From Streptomyces sp. CB02959 (GTDB lineage Bacteria > Actinomycetota > Actinomycetes > Streptomycetales > Streptomycetaceae), in the NCBI RefSeq assembly GCF_002803155.1, contig NZ_NNBP01000019.1:1-64000 (forward strand): a stretch of 64,000 nucleotides of DNA, in the 5' to 3' direction. The position numbers and the translations under genes were made by a program. The notes under the pieces are model-generated. The model worked only from the letters and a program-made list of their open reading frames with translations. It had not been told where the DNA came from and did not search any database. This document shows, one piece after another, positions 37,247 to 47,117 of this stretch. The stretch's first letter is position 1. The number at the start of each line of letters is the position of its first letter.

Positions 37247-39928
37247 TTACAAATCCTGATGAAACGCACTATTTGGGCGGCCGGGTGGAGTGGGCCGCGG
37301 ACGCCGCCGGCGGACCGCGCCGACCTTGGCCACCGCGCCCACCGCCAGCACCCCCGCCCCGCTCACCGCCACCCCCGCGGCCAGCCCCGGAGGGGTGTAC
37401 GCGCAGCTCAGCCGTGCCGCGCCCGGCTCCAGCGGAACGGTCATCAGCCCGCCGAACGTCCCCGGCGCCCGGACCGGCCCACCGTCCACCGAACAACCCC
37501 AGCCGGACACCGCCGGCAGGGCGAGCACCGCGGTCCCGGCGGCCCCCGGACGCAGCCGGGCCACCAGGCCGTGGCCGCCCGCGGTCAGCCGGACCGGCCC
37601 CTCCAGGGCCCGCAGCGCCGCGGCCAGCCGGCCCGGGGGCAGGCAGCCCACCGCCCGCTCCGGCACGTACTGGCGGCCCTCCCCGGCGAACCGCACCGGC
37701 ACCGTCCCGTCCGCCGGTACGGTGCCCAGCCGCCGCAGCGGGCCGGCGGTGACGTCCCACCGGCCCACCGCCTGGGTCGTCGTCCCCGGCCCGCCGACCT
37801 CGCCCGCGAACCACGGCGCGTACCAGAGCGCCTCGCCGCCCGGGGTGCACCGGGCGGTGAAGACCGTCCCGCCGGCCTGCGGGGCCACCGCGCCCGGGGG
37901 CACGGTGGGCTGCCGCCGGTCCGGGAGCACCCAGCCGCCGGGCGCCCGCTCCGGGGGCGGCCCCGCGCCGGGCACCAGCCGCGGCACCTCGTAGACCCGG
38001 GCGCCCAGCAGCCGCTCCTGACGGGCGAAGACGGTGTCCGGGCCGGTCCCGGGGCCCGGCAGCGGCCCGCGCCGCACGGTCAGCAGCGGCGCCGCCGGGC
38101 CGCGCCACACGGAGTAGCTGCCGCGCGGCCCGCCCGCCACCGGCTGCACCTGCGCGCTGCTCACCCCCATCAGGGCCCGCCCCACCGGGTCCTCGAAGCT
38201 GAGCGTGTGCCGCCCCCGGATGTACCAGCCGGCGCCCAGCCCGTGCAGTGTCCGGGCGGTCGCCGCGGGCACGTAGCTGCTGTAGTACGCGCCGCCCTCG
38301 CCGCCGAGCAGCAGCGGATCGTTGTCGGCGAACTCGTGCGGGCCCGGATCCGTGCGGGAGCGCGGCCAGTCGTCGCGGGCGGCCAGTCCCCGCCGGGTGG
38401 CCAGCGCCCCCTCGGTCAGGGTCAGCTTGGGCTGGAACCACGGGATGCCGTCCCGCGCGGCCGCCACCGCGAACGCCGTGTACGCGGCGGTCAGCGTGGT
38501 CGCGCAGACCAGCACCGCGGTGACCGCCGCCCGCCCCAGGGGCCGCGCCCGGAGGCGGGCCGGGGCCAGCAGCGCCGCCAGCACCACCGCCCCGCCGCCG
38601 GCCACCACGATCCAGGTCGGGCCGCTCACCGCGCTGCGGTCCCGGCAGCACCACAGCAGCACCGCGACCAGCCCCGCCCCCGCGGCCAGCTCGCGCGGCC
38701 GCGGGCGGTGCGCCAGCGCCAGCCAGGCGATCATCACCAGCACGCCGCTGAGGACGAAGGCGGCCCGGTAGGGGCTCCCGTTGGGCAGCGCCAGCCCGTG
38801 CCACAGCAGGATCGTCGGCTTCCAGACGAGCGAGGCGCCGATCCCCGCCGCCAGCAGCGACCAGCCGATCCGCACCCGGGCCGGCACCGCCCGGACGAAC
38901 GGGAAGGCGGCCACCAGCAGCAGCGCCGGCACCCCGACGAAGATGTTCGGCGCCGGTACCGCGCCGTGGCCGCCCGGCAGCAGCTGCGCCAGTTGGTCCA
39001 GCAGCGGCGGTCGCCCCCCGTACACCGCCGGGGGCGGCGGCTGCGAGGCCCGGCTGGCCTTCAGCGTCACCGTCAGCACCGGCGCGGCCAGCGCGATCCC
39101 GACCGCCGCCATGGCGGCCGCCCGCCCCGCCGCCCGCCGCCGCCCGCCCGCCGGTGCGGCGACAGCAGCGTCGTCGCCGTCGTCCACCAGCAGCCGCACC
39201 GCCAGCACCAGGCCGGTCGCCAGTGTGGCCATCGCCGCGGTGTAGAAGTTCCCGGCCCAGGCGAGCGCCACCAGCAGCGTCCCGGTCACCCAGCGCACCC
39301 GCCGCAGGCACCAGTCCGCGGCGATCCCCAGCAGGGGCAGCGAGACCAGCCCCCACATCCACATCGGATCGGCGGCCCCGTCGTTCAGCACCCAGGCGCA
39401 CAGCCCGTACCCCACCGCCAGGAGCGCCCGCGGCCCGCCCGGTCCGGGCCGCAGCCGCCCCAGCAGGACGGTCATCAGCGCCGCGCCCAGTCCGATGCTC
39501 AGCAGCGTCACCAGGAACACCGGTAGATCCACCAGCGCCCGGGGGAACACTCCCACCAGCACGGAGAACGGATTCATCAGATAGGTGACGAAGTCCGCCA
39601 GGAACGGCACGCCGTACCCGCTGCCCCAGTTGAAGAACAGGTCCCCGTGGGCGGTGCCGTGCAGCAGGTCCCACAGCCGGGCGTGGAAGGGCACGAACTG
39701 GTTGCCCAGGTCGTTGACGGCACGGGAGCGCGGCCCGAACGGGTAGCCGCCGTGCGCGGCCAGCGCCAGGCAGTACGCCCCCATGGACAGCAGCGCCGCC
39801 AGTCCGGGCGCGGCCGACCGGCGCCATCGGGTCCGGCCGGCGGGTGTGGCGCATGTCGCGCCGGGCGAGGTCCGGGCAACCCCGCGGGTCCGGACCCCCT
39901 CTTGGGGTGCGGAAGGTGTCGGGCTCAC
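37247..39928 (-). CDS. YfhO-family membrane protein (putative GT-C-like glycosyltransferase)
   Basis: 893 residues from GTG 39928, which has GGAGGAG six bases upstream. A first loop GNQFVPFHARLWDLLHGTAH follows the first helix, a YfhO family mark, and about a dozen helices extend to residue ~490. The C-terminal ~380 residues are a periplasmic-type soluble domain with one last helix. YfhO proteins resemble integral-membrane GT-C enzymes using polyprenyl-phosphate sugars and, in Firmicutes, glycosylate lipoteichoic acid. Neighbouring GtrB and GtrA genes fit that role. It is divergent from a GT2 gene. Confidence 0.87.
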   Translation of the reverse strand: MSPTPSAPQEGVRTRGVARTSPGATCATPAGRTRWRRSAAPGLAALLSMGAYCLALAAHGGYPFGPRSRAVNDLGNQFVPFHARLWDLLHGTAHGDLFFNWGSGYGVPFLADFVTYLMNPFSVLVGVFPRALVDLPVFLVTLLSIGLGAALMTVLLGRLRPGPGGPRALLAVGYGLCAWVLNDGAADPMWMWGLVSLPLLGIAADWCLRRVRWVTGTLLVALAWAGNFYTAAMATLATGLVLAVRLLVDDGDDAAVAAPAGGRRRAAGRAAAMAAVGIALAAPVLTVTLKASRASQPPPPAVYGGRPPLLDQLAQLLPGGHGAVPAPNIFVGVPALLLVAAFPFVRAVPARVRIGWSLLAAGIGASLVWKPTILLWHGLALPNGSPYRAAFVLSGVLVMIAWLALAHRPRPRELAAGAGLVAVLLWCCRDRSAVSGPTWIVVAGGGAVVLAALLAPARLRARPLGRAAVTAVLVCATTLTAAYTAFAVAAARDGIPWFQPKLTLTEGALATRRGLAARDDWPRSRTDPGPHEFADNDPLLLGGEGGAYYSSYVPAATARTLHGLGAGWYIRGRHTLSFEDPVGRALMGVSSAQVQPVAGGPRGSYSVWRGPAAPLLTVRRGPLPGPGTGPDTVFARQERLLGARVYEVPRLVPGAGPPPERAPGGWVLPDRRQPTVPPGAVAPQAGGTVFTARCTPGGEALWYAPWFAGEVGGPGTTTQAVGRWDVTAGPLRRLGTVPADGTVPVRFAGEGRQYVPERAVGCLPPGRLAAALRALEGPVRLTAGGHGLVARLRPGAAGTAVLALPAVSGWGCSVDGGPVRAPGTFGGLMTVPLEPGAARLSCAYTPPGLAAGVAVSGAGVLAVGAVAKVGAVRRRRPRPTPPGRPNSAFHQDL

Positions 39929-40075
39929 CGGCGCTCCTCCGAGGTCGGCGCGGTACTCCGCGCGCAGACAGGCAGCGAACGATTTATATGGCTTGATGTC
40001 TTGATAGTCCGTTTTACCCCGGAGGGGGCGGGGTAGGGCGAGGACCCGCAGAAAGGAACGGAGGCCACTGTTCCC

Positions 40076-42055
40076 GTGTCCGACAACCCCACCGATCCCA
40101 CAGGTGCCGCCGACGCCGCTCGCGCCGGCCGCCCCGACGGCCCGCAGCACCCCGACGGCCCGGACCGCTCCGCCCCGACCGTCACCGTGATCGTGCCGGT
40201 CCACAACACCCGCCGCTACCTCGACCGCAGCCTCGGCTCGGTCTTCGCCCAGACCCTCGACCCGCACCGCATCGAGATCATCGCGGTCGACGACGGCTCC
40301 ACCGACGGCAGCGGCGCCTGGCTGGACGAGGCCGCCGCCGACCACCCCCGGCTCACCGTCGTCCACCAGCCCGCCTCCGGCGGCGCCGGCCGCCCCCGCA
40401 ACGTGGGCCTGGACCGCGCCACCGGCGACTACGTCTTCTTCCTCGACTCCGACGACCACCTCGGCCCCGAGGCGCTGGCCCGCCTCATCCGCATGGCCGA
40501 GGAGCACCACTCCGACGTCGTCTACGGCCGGATCGTCGGCGCGGAGGGCCGCGGCGCCCCCGTGGACCTGCGCACCACCAACCCCCGCGTCTCGGTCTTC
40601 GACTCACCCGTCTACTGGAGCCTGGCCGCCTACAAGCTCTTCCGCCGCTCCTTCGTCGAGCGCCACCGGCTGCGCTTCGTCGAGGGCCGCCTGCTGGCCG
40701 AGGACCTCCCCTTCGGCATCGCCGCCCTGCTGCGCGCCGAGACCATCTCGGTCCTCGCCGACTACGACTGCTACTACCTCCACGGCCGCGACGACGACAG
40801 CAACGCCTCCCGCCAGGACATGGACTGGCCCGCCTACCTCGCCTACATCGACACCGTCCTGACCGGCGTCGCCGCCGAGGTCCCGCCCGGCCCCGACCGC
40901 GACAAACTCATGGTCCGCCACTTCCACGGCGAGATACTCATGCCGTTCGCGGCCCCCTACCTCGCCCGGGACGAGGCCGGCTGCCGCGCGATGCGCGAGG
41001 CCGCCCGCCCCCTGGTCGACCGCTACCTCACCGACGGGGTGCTCGCCGCCCTCCCGCCCGGCCTCCGGCTCCGCGCCCACTGCCTCCGCGCCGGCCTCGA
41101 CGCCGAACTGGCCGCCGTCGTCCGCGCCGACTCCGGCCCCGGTTCCGCCCCGGCGCCCGGCCCGCCCCGCATCGAGGACGGCCGCGCCTACGCCGCCTAC
41201 CCCCACTTCCGCGACCCGGACCACCCCCTGCCGGACGCCCTCTACGACCTCACCTCCCGCATCGCGGTGCGCCAGCGCCTCACCGGCGTCCAATGGGTCG
41301 GCGGCGTCCTCCACCTCCACGGCACCGCCACCCTGCGCGCGGTGGGCGCCGACCGCGTCGAGCTGATCCTCCACCGCAGCGGCGCCCACCTCCGCGTCCC
41401 CGCCGCCTACGGCCCCGACGACACCTGGCACGCCGCCCTCGACCCGGCCACCGCGGCCCTCGGCGAGCCCCTGACGGACGGCATCTGGGGCCTGAAGATC
41501 GCGGTCACGGCGCACGGGGCGGCGACCGGCCCGGCCCCCGACGCGGCCGACGCCACCCCCTCCGGCGCCCTCCGCCGGGAAGCCTGGCTCGTCCCCGAAG
41601 GCGGCGAGTCGGCCACCGACACCGCCCCCCGCGTCGTCAGCCACGGCCCCGCCGGCCCCACCGTCGCCGCCCTCTTCCTCTCCTCCCCGCACCGCCATCT
41701 CCACCTCGACCTGGACCACGACGGGGCCCGCCGCCCGCTCGGTGCCGACCTCCGGGGCGCCACCGCCCGCAGCCGCACCGGCCGTGCCACGGTCGACGCC
41801 CGCCTCACCCTCCCCGGCTGCCCCGCCGACGCCGACCTCCAGTTCGTGCTGCGCGACGCCACCCGCTGCGTGGCCCTGCGCACCACCGTCGAACGCGCCG
41901 CCGGCGACCGCTACCGCGCCCGCTCCCGCCTCCGCGGCGGCCCCCCGGGCACCTGGCGGGTCGCCCTCCGCCTGACCGCGGGCGGCCTCCGCCGGGAGAT
42001 CCCGGTCCGGTCCGCGGACGGCAAGGGGCCGCTGACGCTCAAGGTGCCCGGGTGA
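40076..42055 (+). CDS. GT2 family glycosyltransferase, two-domain
   Basis: 659 residues from GTG 40076 with GGAGG ten bases upstream. The N-terminal GT-A domain (about 34-250) shows VTVIVPVHNTRRYLDRSLGS, IIAVDDGSTDGSG and FFLDSDDHL (DxD), then EDLPFGIAAL. Residues ~380-659 form a separate beta-rich region without a catalytic motif. It resembles the C-terminal half of the GT2 protein at 47,118-48,803 and the middle of the TagF fusion, so the three may be related paralogues. It lacks membrane helices. Substrate is unknown. It is divergent from the YfhO gene and probably acts on the same polymer. Confidence 0.88.
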   Translation: MSDNPTDPTGAADAARAGRPDGPQHPDGPDRSAPTVTVIVPVHNTRRYLDRSLGSVFAQTLDPHRIEIIAVDDGSTDGSGAWLDEAAADHPRLTVVHQPASGGAGRPRNVGLDRATGDYVFFLDSDDHLGPEALARLIRMAEEHHSDVVYGRIVGAEGRGAPVDLRTTNPRVSVFDSPVYWSLAAYKLFRRSFVERHRLRFVEGRLLAEDLPFGIAALLRAETISVLADYDCYYLHGRDDDSNASRQDMDWPAYLAYIDTVLTGVAAEVPPGPDRDKLMVRHFHGEILMPFAAPYLARDEAGCRAMREAARPLVDRYLTDGVLAALPPGLRLRAHCLRAGLDAELAAVVRADSGPGSAPAPGPPRIEDGRAYAAYPHFRDPDHPLPDALYDLTSRIAVRQRLTGVQWVGGVLHLHGTATLRAVGADRVELILHRSGAHLRVPAAYGPDDTWHAALDPATAALGEPLTDGIWGLKIAVTAHGAATGPAPDAADATPSGALRREAWLVPEGGESATDTAPRVVSHGPAGPTVAALFLSSPHRHLHLDLDHDGARRPLGADLRGATARSRTGRATVDARLTLPGCPADADLQFVLRDATRCVALRTTVERAAGDRYRARSRLRGGPPGTWRVALRLTAGGLRREIPVRSADGKGPLTLKVPG

Positions 42056-42070
42056 GCGGCTGACGGAACA

Positions 42071-42097
42071 CCCCCGGGCGGGGCGCCCGCCCGGGGG
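42071..42097 (+). terminator. hairpin after GT2 gene
   Basis: CCCCCGGGCGGG (42071-42082) pairs perfectly with CCCGCCCGGGGG (42086-42097) around GCG, 15 bases after the GT2 stop. Confidence 0.8.
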
Positions 42098-42293
42098 CGC
42101 CGTCATCGCGCCGTCCCTGGACGCATGCCAACCGCCCTGGTGGCATGGGGACTTGTGGGCAAAGGGCGGCGCGTCCGGGCCTCCCGGAGGCGCCGGCGCC
42201 CCGCTGTCCGGCGGCCGCCGATGCGGCCAAGTCCCGCCCCGCGCCGCGCTTTTGGCGCGTTCTTGTCGTATTCCTCGTAGCCCCGTGGCGCCA

Positions 42294-42320
42294 ACTTGTT
42301 CTATAAAAGCTAGAACAAGT
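42294..42320. promoter_or_regulatory. perfect palindrome, probable operator of hydrolase
   Basis: ACTTGTTCTA (42294-42303) is matched perfectly by TAGAACAAGT (42311-42320) around TAAAAGC. The AT-rich centre contains TATAAA (42302-42307). It ends 81 bases before the hydrolase ATG. In a >70% G+C genome such an A+T-rich dyad is a strong sign of a regulator site. Which regulator binds is not shown. Confidence 0.6.
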
Positions 42321-42401
42321 CGACAGGGGGATCGGCAGACCACCGTCCGCTCTCCACTCCTCCCTGCCGCCTCTCACCACCTCGACCCGCAGGGAGAACC
42401 G

Positions 42402-43499
42402 ATGCGTTCGCGCCCCCTTTGGCGTAGCAGGATGTGTGCCGTGGCACTGGCGGCGGTCGCCGTCGCCACCGGGCCGGTACCAGGCGCGGCCGCGGCGGCC
42501 GCGGCCCCCCGGGCCGCCGCCCTCGTACCCGCCGTGGACCGCGAGGTCCGGTTCACCGCGGACGGCACCACCGCGTACGGCACGGTGCACATCCCCGCCC
42601 ACCGCGCCGGCCGCAGACTGGCCGCGGCCCTGCTGATCCCCGGCAGCGGCCCGACCGACCGCGACGGCGACGCGCCGCCCGGGTTCGCCCCGCACACCCT
42701 GTCCCTCCTCGCGGGCGCCCTCGGCGAGGACGGGGTGATGAGCCTGCGGTTCGACAAGTACGGCACCGGGCGGACCGGCATGGGCGGCCGGCCCAGCGCC
42801 CCCGACATGGCCGCCTACACCCGCCAGGCCGTCGCCGCGTACGCCACCCTGCGCGCCCAGCCGGAAGCCGATCCGCGCGCACTGCTCGTGGTCGGGCACA
42901 GCGAGGGCGGCCTCCGGGCGCTGCTCGTCGACCGGGCGGTGCGGGACAAGCCCGCCGGGCTCGCGCTGCTGGCCCCGCAGGACATGCGGCTGCTGGACAT
43001 GGTCGACTTCCAGCTGGCGGGCGCCCTGGACCGGGCGGTCGCGGCCGGACGGCTCGACGCGGCGCGGGCGCGGGCGGACAAGCGCGGCGTGACCCGGGCC
43101 ATCGCCGACTTCCGGGCCGGGCGCTCGGTGGACACCTCGAAACTGCTGCCCTCCGTCGCCGCCGCCCTCGACGGCATGTTCGGGCCGGTCAACGCCGCCT
43201 TCGTCCGCAGCGACGACGCCGTCTACCCGCCGTCCGTGGCCCGGAGCGTCGCACCGGGCACGCGCACGCTCGTCACCTGCGGTACGGAGGACACCAACGT
43301 GCCGTGCCGGACCGTGCCGCCGCTGCTGTCCGCGCTCGCCGGTGCCCGCACCACCGGCCCCGGACTGCGGGTCCTGCCCGGTATCGACCATCTGCTGCAC
43401 CCCGCCGGGACCCCGGCCGACGCCCCGGTGATCGCCCCGGCGGCGCGCCGGGCCCTGCACGCCTTCGTCCGCCCCTGGCGGCAGGCCCCGGCGAGCTGA
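42402..43499 (+). CDS. secreted alpha/beta hydrolase
   Basis: 365 residues from ATG 42402 with AGGGAGA upstream. An N-terminal Sec signal (residues ~1-35) ends in an Ala-rich stretch, so the enzyme is probably exported. The fold shows oxyanion region LLIPGSGPTDRDGD, nucleophile elbow VVGHSEGGLRAL (Ser in GHSEGG) and a final histidine in GIDHLLHPAG. An Asp acid is likely in TCGTEDTNVPC. Related bacterial proteins are annotated as dienelactone-hydrolase-like or peptide/ester hydrolases. Substrate unknown. It lies convergent with a TetR gene and a strong hairpin separates them. Confidence 0.85.
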   Translation: MRSRPLWRSRMCAVALAAVAVATGPVPGAAAAAAAPRAAALVPAVDREVRFTADGTTAYGTVHIPAHRAGRRLAAALLIPGSGPTDRDGDAPPGFAPHTLSLLAGALGEDGVMSLRFDKYGTGRTGMGGRPSAPDMAAYTRQAVAAYATLRAQPEADPRALLVVGHSEGGLRALLVDRAVRDKPAGLALLAPQDMRLLDMVDFQLAGALDRAVAAGRLDAARARADKRGVTRAIADFRAGRSVDTSKLLPSVAAALDGMFGPVNAAFVRSDDAVYPPSVARSVAPGTRTLVTCGTEDTNVPCRTVPPLLSALAGARTTGPGLRVLPGIDHLLHPAGTPADAPVIAPAARRALHAFVRPWRQAPAS

Positions 43500-43514
43500 G
43501 CCCCCTCCCGCAGC

Positions 43515-43546
43515 CCGGCCCCGTCGGACCCGTCCGGCGGGGCCGG
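43515..43546. terminator. hairpin between hydrolase and TetR gene
   Basis: CCGGCCCCG (43515-43523) pairs with CGGGGCCGG (43538-43546), and CGGAC (43525-43529) with GTCCG (43532-43536), giving a ~15-bp stem with one G-T pair. It can serve both convergent genes. Confidence 0.75.
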
Positions 43547-43552
43547 CGCGTC

Positions 43553-44263
43553 TCAGGCGTGCTGCGGCGTACCGGTCTCCGCCCCCGGGGGCGTGTCCAG
43601 CCCGTCCACCAGGCGGTCCAGGAAGCGGGTGAAGGTGGCCTCGGGGGTGAGGGGGCGGCCGGGGGCGGCGAGGGCCCGGGCGAGTTCGGGGTGGTGGCCG
43701 TCGGCGGCGACGGCGGCGAGGCGGCGGGCTTCGGCGGCGGCCCGTTCGGGGGCGTCGGCGGCCGCGGCGCGGGTGAGTTCGTGGCTGACGTGGGAGGCCA
43801 CGAAGCCGGTGAGGAGGCTGAAGACCTCCAGCTTCGCGGCGCCGTCCAGGGGCAGGGGGCGGAGCGCGGTGAGGGCGTGCTCCAGCATGGCCAGGGTGTT
43901 CGGGCCGAGGGCGGTGCGGTGGGTGGTCAGGGCGGCCGGCAGCCAGGGGTGGCGGAGCATCAGCGCGCGCTGGTCGCGGGCGAGGGCCTTGAGGTCGGCG
44001 CGCCAGTCGCCGCCGAGCGGGGCGGGGGGCAGGAGTTCGCCGCCGACTTGGTCGACCATCAGCTCCAGCAGCGTCTCCTTGTCCGGGGCGTAGCTGTACA
44101 GCGACATCACGCCGGCGCCGACCCGGGCGGCGACCGCGCGCATGGTGACCGCGTCGAGCCCTTCGGCGTCGGCGAGGGCGACGGCCGCGGCGGTGATCTC
44201 CTCACGGGTGAAGGCGGGCCGGCGGCCGCGGCGGGGGCGGTCGGGGGATGCGGGCGCGGGCAC
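43553..44263 (-). CDS. TetR-family regulator
   Basis: 236 residues from GTG 44263, with GAGAGGAG about ten bases upstream. The helix-turn-helix is FTREEITAAAVALADAEGLD, AVTMRAVAARVGAGVMSLYS; the C-terminal part follows the TetR_C pattern (LMVDQVGGELLPPAPLGGDW). It is divergent from the CocE-type hydrolase gene, with a perfect 23-bp palindrome between them, so autorepression and control of CocE are likely. It may also bind upstream of the other hydrolase, although the palindromes differ in sequence. Ligand unknown. Confidence 0.88.
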   Translation of the reverse strand: MPAPASPDRPRRGRRPAFTREEITAAAVALADAEGLDAVTMRAVAARVGAGVMSLYSYAPDKETLLELMVDQVGGELLPPAPLGGDWRADLKALARDQRALMLRHPWLPAALTTHRTALGPNTLAMLEHALTALRPLPLDGAAKLEVFSLLTGFVASHVSHELTRAAAADAPERAAAEARRLAAVAADGHHPELARALAAPGRPLTPEATFTRFLDRLVDGLDTPPGAETGTPQHA

Positions 44264-44320
44264 GGCGGCGGGTCTCCTCTCGCGGGTGGGCGGTCCACCG
44301 GGGACATCCAAGCATCCGCT

Positions 44321-44343
44321 ATTCTCGTACACAGTACGAGAAT
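44321..44343. promoter_or_regulatory. perfect 23-bp palindrome, probable TetR operator
   Basis: ATTCTCGTAC (44321-44330) pairs perfectly with GTACGAGAAT (44334-44343) around ACA. It lies 58 bases from the TetR start and 24 bases before the CocE ATG, where a bound repressor would cover both promoters. It is among the strongest dyads in the window. Confidence 0.7.
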
Positions 44344-44367
44344 GAGTCTTCGGTGGGAGGGGCGGCG

Positions 44368-45996
44368 ATGACCAAGCGATGGACCGCACCGGGCGGGCGA
44401 CCGGCGCGGAGCGCCCGGTGGATGCGGGCGACGTGGCGGAAGGTGCCGACGGGACCGTACGAGGTCGGGTGCGAAGCGGGGCTGGCGGTGCCGGGCGGCG
44501 ACGGGGACCCGCTCGTGACGGACCACTACTTCCCGCGCGGACCGGGGGAGTTCCCGACACTCCTGGTGCGCTCGCCCTACGGCCGGGGAGTGCCGTGGGC
44601 ACCGCTCTACGGGATCCTCTTCGCCGAGCAGGGCTTCCACGTGGTGGTGCAGAGCTGCCGGGGCACGGGCGGATCGGGCGGCGACTTCCACCTGTGGCGG
44701 AACGAAGCGGCGGACGGCCGGGCCGCGGTGGTGTGGCTGCGGCAGCAGCCGTGGTTCGACGGGACACTGGCCACCATCGGACCCAGCTACCTCGGATACA
44801 CGCAATGGGCGCTCGCGCTGGAGCCGCCGCCGGAGCTGCGGGCGATGGTGGTGCAGATCGGGCTGCACGATCCGTACGCGTACTTCCACACGGGAGGCGC
44901 GGTCCACCTGGAGGACGCCCTGCTGACGGGGACCGCGATGGCGCACCAGCACCGCGGCGTCGGCCCGTTGCTGCGGGCGGCGCTGCGGCTGCGGCGCTGG
45001 CTCCGCGGCGCACACCGCGAGCAGCCGCCGTACCCGACCGGACCGGCGGCCGAACTGCCCTGGCTGGCCGAGGCGTTGGCCCATACTGACCGGGACGATC
45101 CGTACTGGCACGGGGCGTCGACGGCGGAGGCCGCGGCACGCCCGACGGTGCCCACCTGCCTGATCGGCGGCTGGCAGGACGTCTTCCTCGACCAGAACCT
45201 CGCACAGTACCGGCGGCTGCGCAGCGCGGACTCCGAGACCGCGCTGCTCGTCGGCCCCTGGACGCACACCTCGGCACTCCAGGAGGGCTGGCCCGTGGTG
45301 TTCGCGGAGAGTCTGGGGTGGCTGCGGGCGCAGCTGGGCGGGGACCGGGCGGGGCTGCGGCCCACGCCGGTACGGGTGCACGTCGGTGCCGGCGGCGGGG
45401 GCGAGTGGCGGGACCTGCCCGACTGGCCGCCGCCCCCGGGCGCCGCGGCGGTCCCCTGGTACCTGTCCGCGGGCGGCCGGCTCGCGGAACGGGCCCTGGG
45501 CGGCCCCGCGCCGGTGGGGGAGTTCCGCCACGACCCGGCCGACCCGACCCCGTCCCTCGGCGGGCCGCTCGCCCGGGGCGGCGGACGCCTCGACAACCGG
45601 CCGCTGGAGGCCAGGGCGGACGTGCTGACCTTCACCGGGCCGGAGCTGGCCGGACCGCTGGAGGTACTGGGGCCGGTCGGGGCGCGGCTGCGGGTGACCG
45701 GGGAGCGGGGCCCGGGGGCCGCCGGCGCCGCCTTCGACGTCTTCGCGCGGCTGTGCGACGTGGACCCGCAGGGCCGCTCGGTGCATGTGTGCGACGGGCT
45801 GGTGCGGGTGCCCGGCGGGGCGTCGGAACCGCTGGAGGCGGTGGTGCCGATGACCGCCACGGCGCACCGGTTCGAGGCCGGGCACCGGGTGCGGTTGCAG
45901 GTCAGCGGGGGTGCGTTCCCGCGGTACGCGCCCCCGGCCGGGGCCGGCCCGGTACGCGTCGTCCTGCACCCCGGGTCGGTGCTGGAGCTGCCCTGA
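44368..45996 (+). CDS. CocE/NonD family hydrolase (S15-like)
   Basis: 542 residues from ATG 44368 with GGGAGGGG upstream. The N-terminal S15-type alpha/beta hydrolase domain includes YFPRGPGEFPTLLVRSPYGR, QSCRGTGGSGGDFHLWRNE and the nucleophile elbow GPSYLGYTQW. The acid/base residues fall in CLIGGWQDVFLDQN and VGPWTHTS. The C-terminal ~200 residues are the jelly-roll domain of this family (DVFARLCDVDPQGRSVHVCD). Members include cocaine esterase and Xaa-Pro dipeptidyl-peptidases; the substrate here is unknown. No signal peptide is visible, so it is cytoplasmic. Likely repressed by the adjacent TetR. Confidence 0.88.
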   Translation: MTKRWTAPGGRPARSARWMRATWRKVPTGPYEVGCEAGLAVPGGDGDPLVTDHYFPRGPGEFPTLLVRSPYGRGVPWAPLYGILFAEQGFHVVVQSCRGTGGSGGDFHLWRNEAADGRAAVVWLRQQPWFDGTLATIGPSYLGYTQWALALEPPPELRAMVVQIGLHDPYAYFHTGGAVHLEDALLTGTAMAHQHRGVGPLLRAALRLRRWLRGAHREQPPYPTGPAAELPWLAEALAHTDRDDPYWHGASTAEAAARPTVPTCLIGGWQDVFLDQNLAQYRRLRSADSETALLVGPWTHTSALQEGWPVVFAESLGWLRAQLGGDRAGLRPTPVRVHVGAGGGGEWRDLPDWPPPPGAAAVPWYLSAGGRLAERALGGPAPVGEFRHDPADPTPSLGGPLARGGGRLDNRPLEARADVLTFTGPELAGPLEVLGPVGARLRVTGERGPGAAGAAFDVFARLCDVDPQGRSVHVCDGLVRVPGGASEPLEAVVPMTATAHRFEAGHRVRLQVSGGAFPRYAPPAGAGPVRVVLHPGSVLELP

Positions 45997-46030
45997 CCGC
46001 GGAACCCCGACCGCGGGGCCCGCAAACGCA

Positions 46031-46066
46031 GGGCCGCCCGCCCCCGGGAACGGGAGCGGGCGGCCC
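46031..46066. terminator. hairpin between convergent CocE and galE genes
   Basis: GGGCCGCCCGC (46031-46041) pairs perfectly with GCGGGCGGCCC (46056-46066) around 14 bases. It sits 34 bases after the CocE stop. Confidence 0.75.
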
Positions 46067-46086
46067 GGACGGCGGACGCGGGGCCG

Positions 46087-47073
<987 letters not shown>

Positions 47074-47117
47074 AGCGCCAATCCTAGGCAGGGAACAGAG
47101 GGACAACAGGGTGCGGG

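Larger units (their letters stand above)
42056..42401. other. 346 bp gap with terminator and palindrome
   Basis: It holds a perfect 12-bp hairpin terminator (42071-42097) and, near the right end, a perfect 10-bp-arm palindrome (42294-42320) in a locally A+T-rich stretch before the hydrolase gene. Both are listed separately. The intervening ~200 bp shows nothing else. Confidence 0.6.

Noticed and set aside
42402..45996. Mobile genetic element carrying the hydrolase module
   Set aside because: No transposase, integrase, target duplication or shift in base composition is visible; only the gene content is unlike the neighbours.
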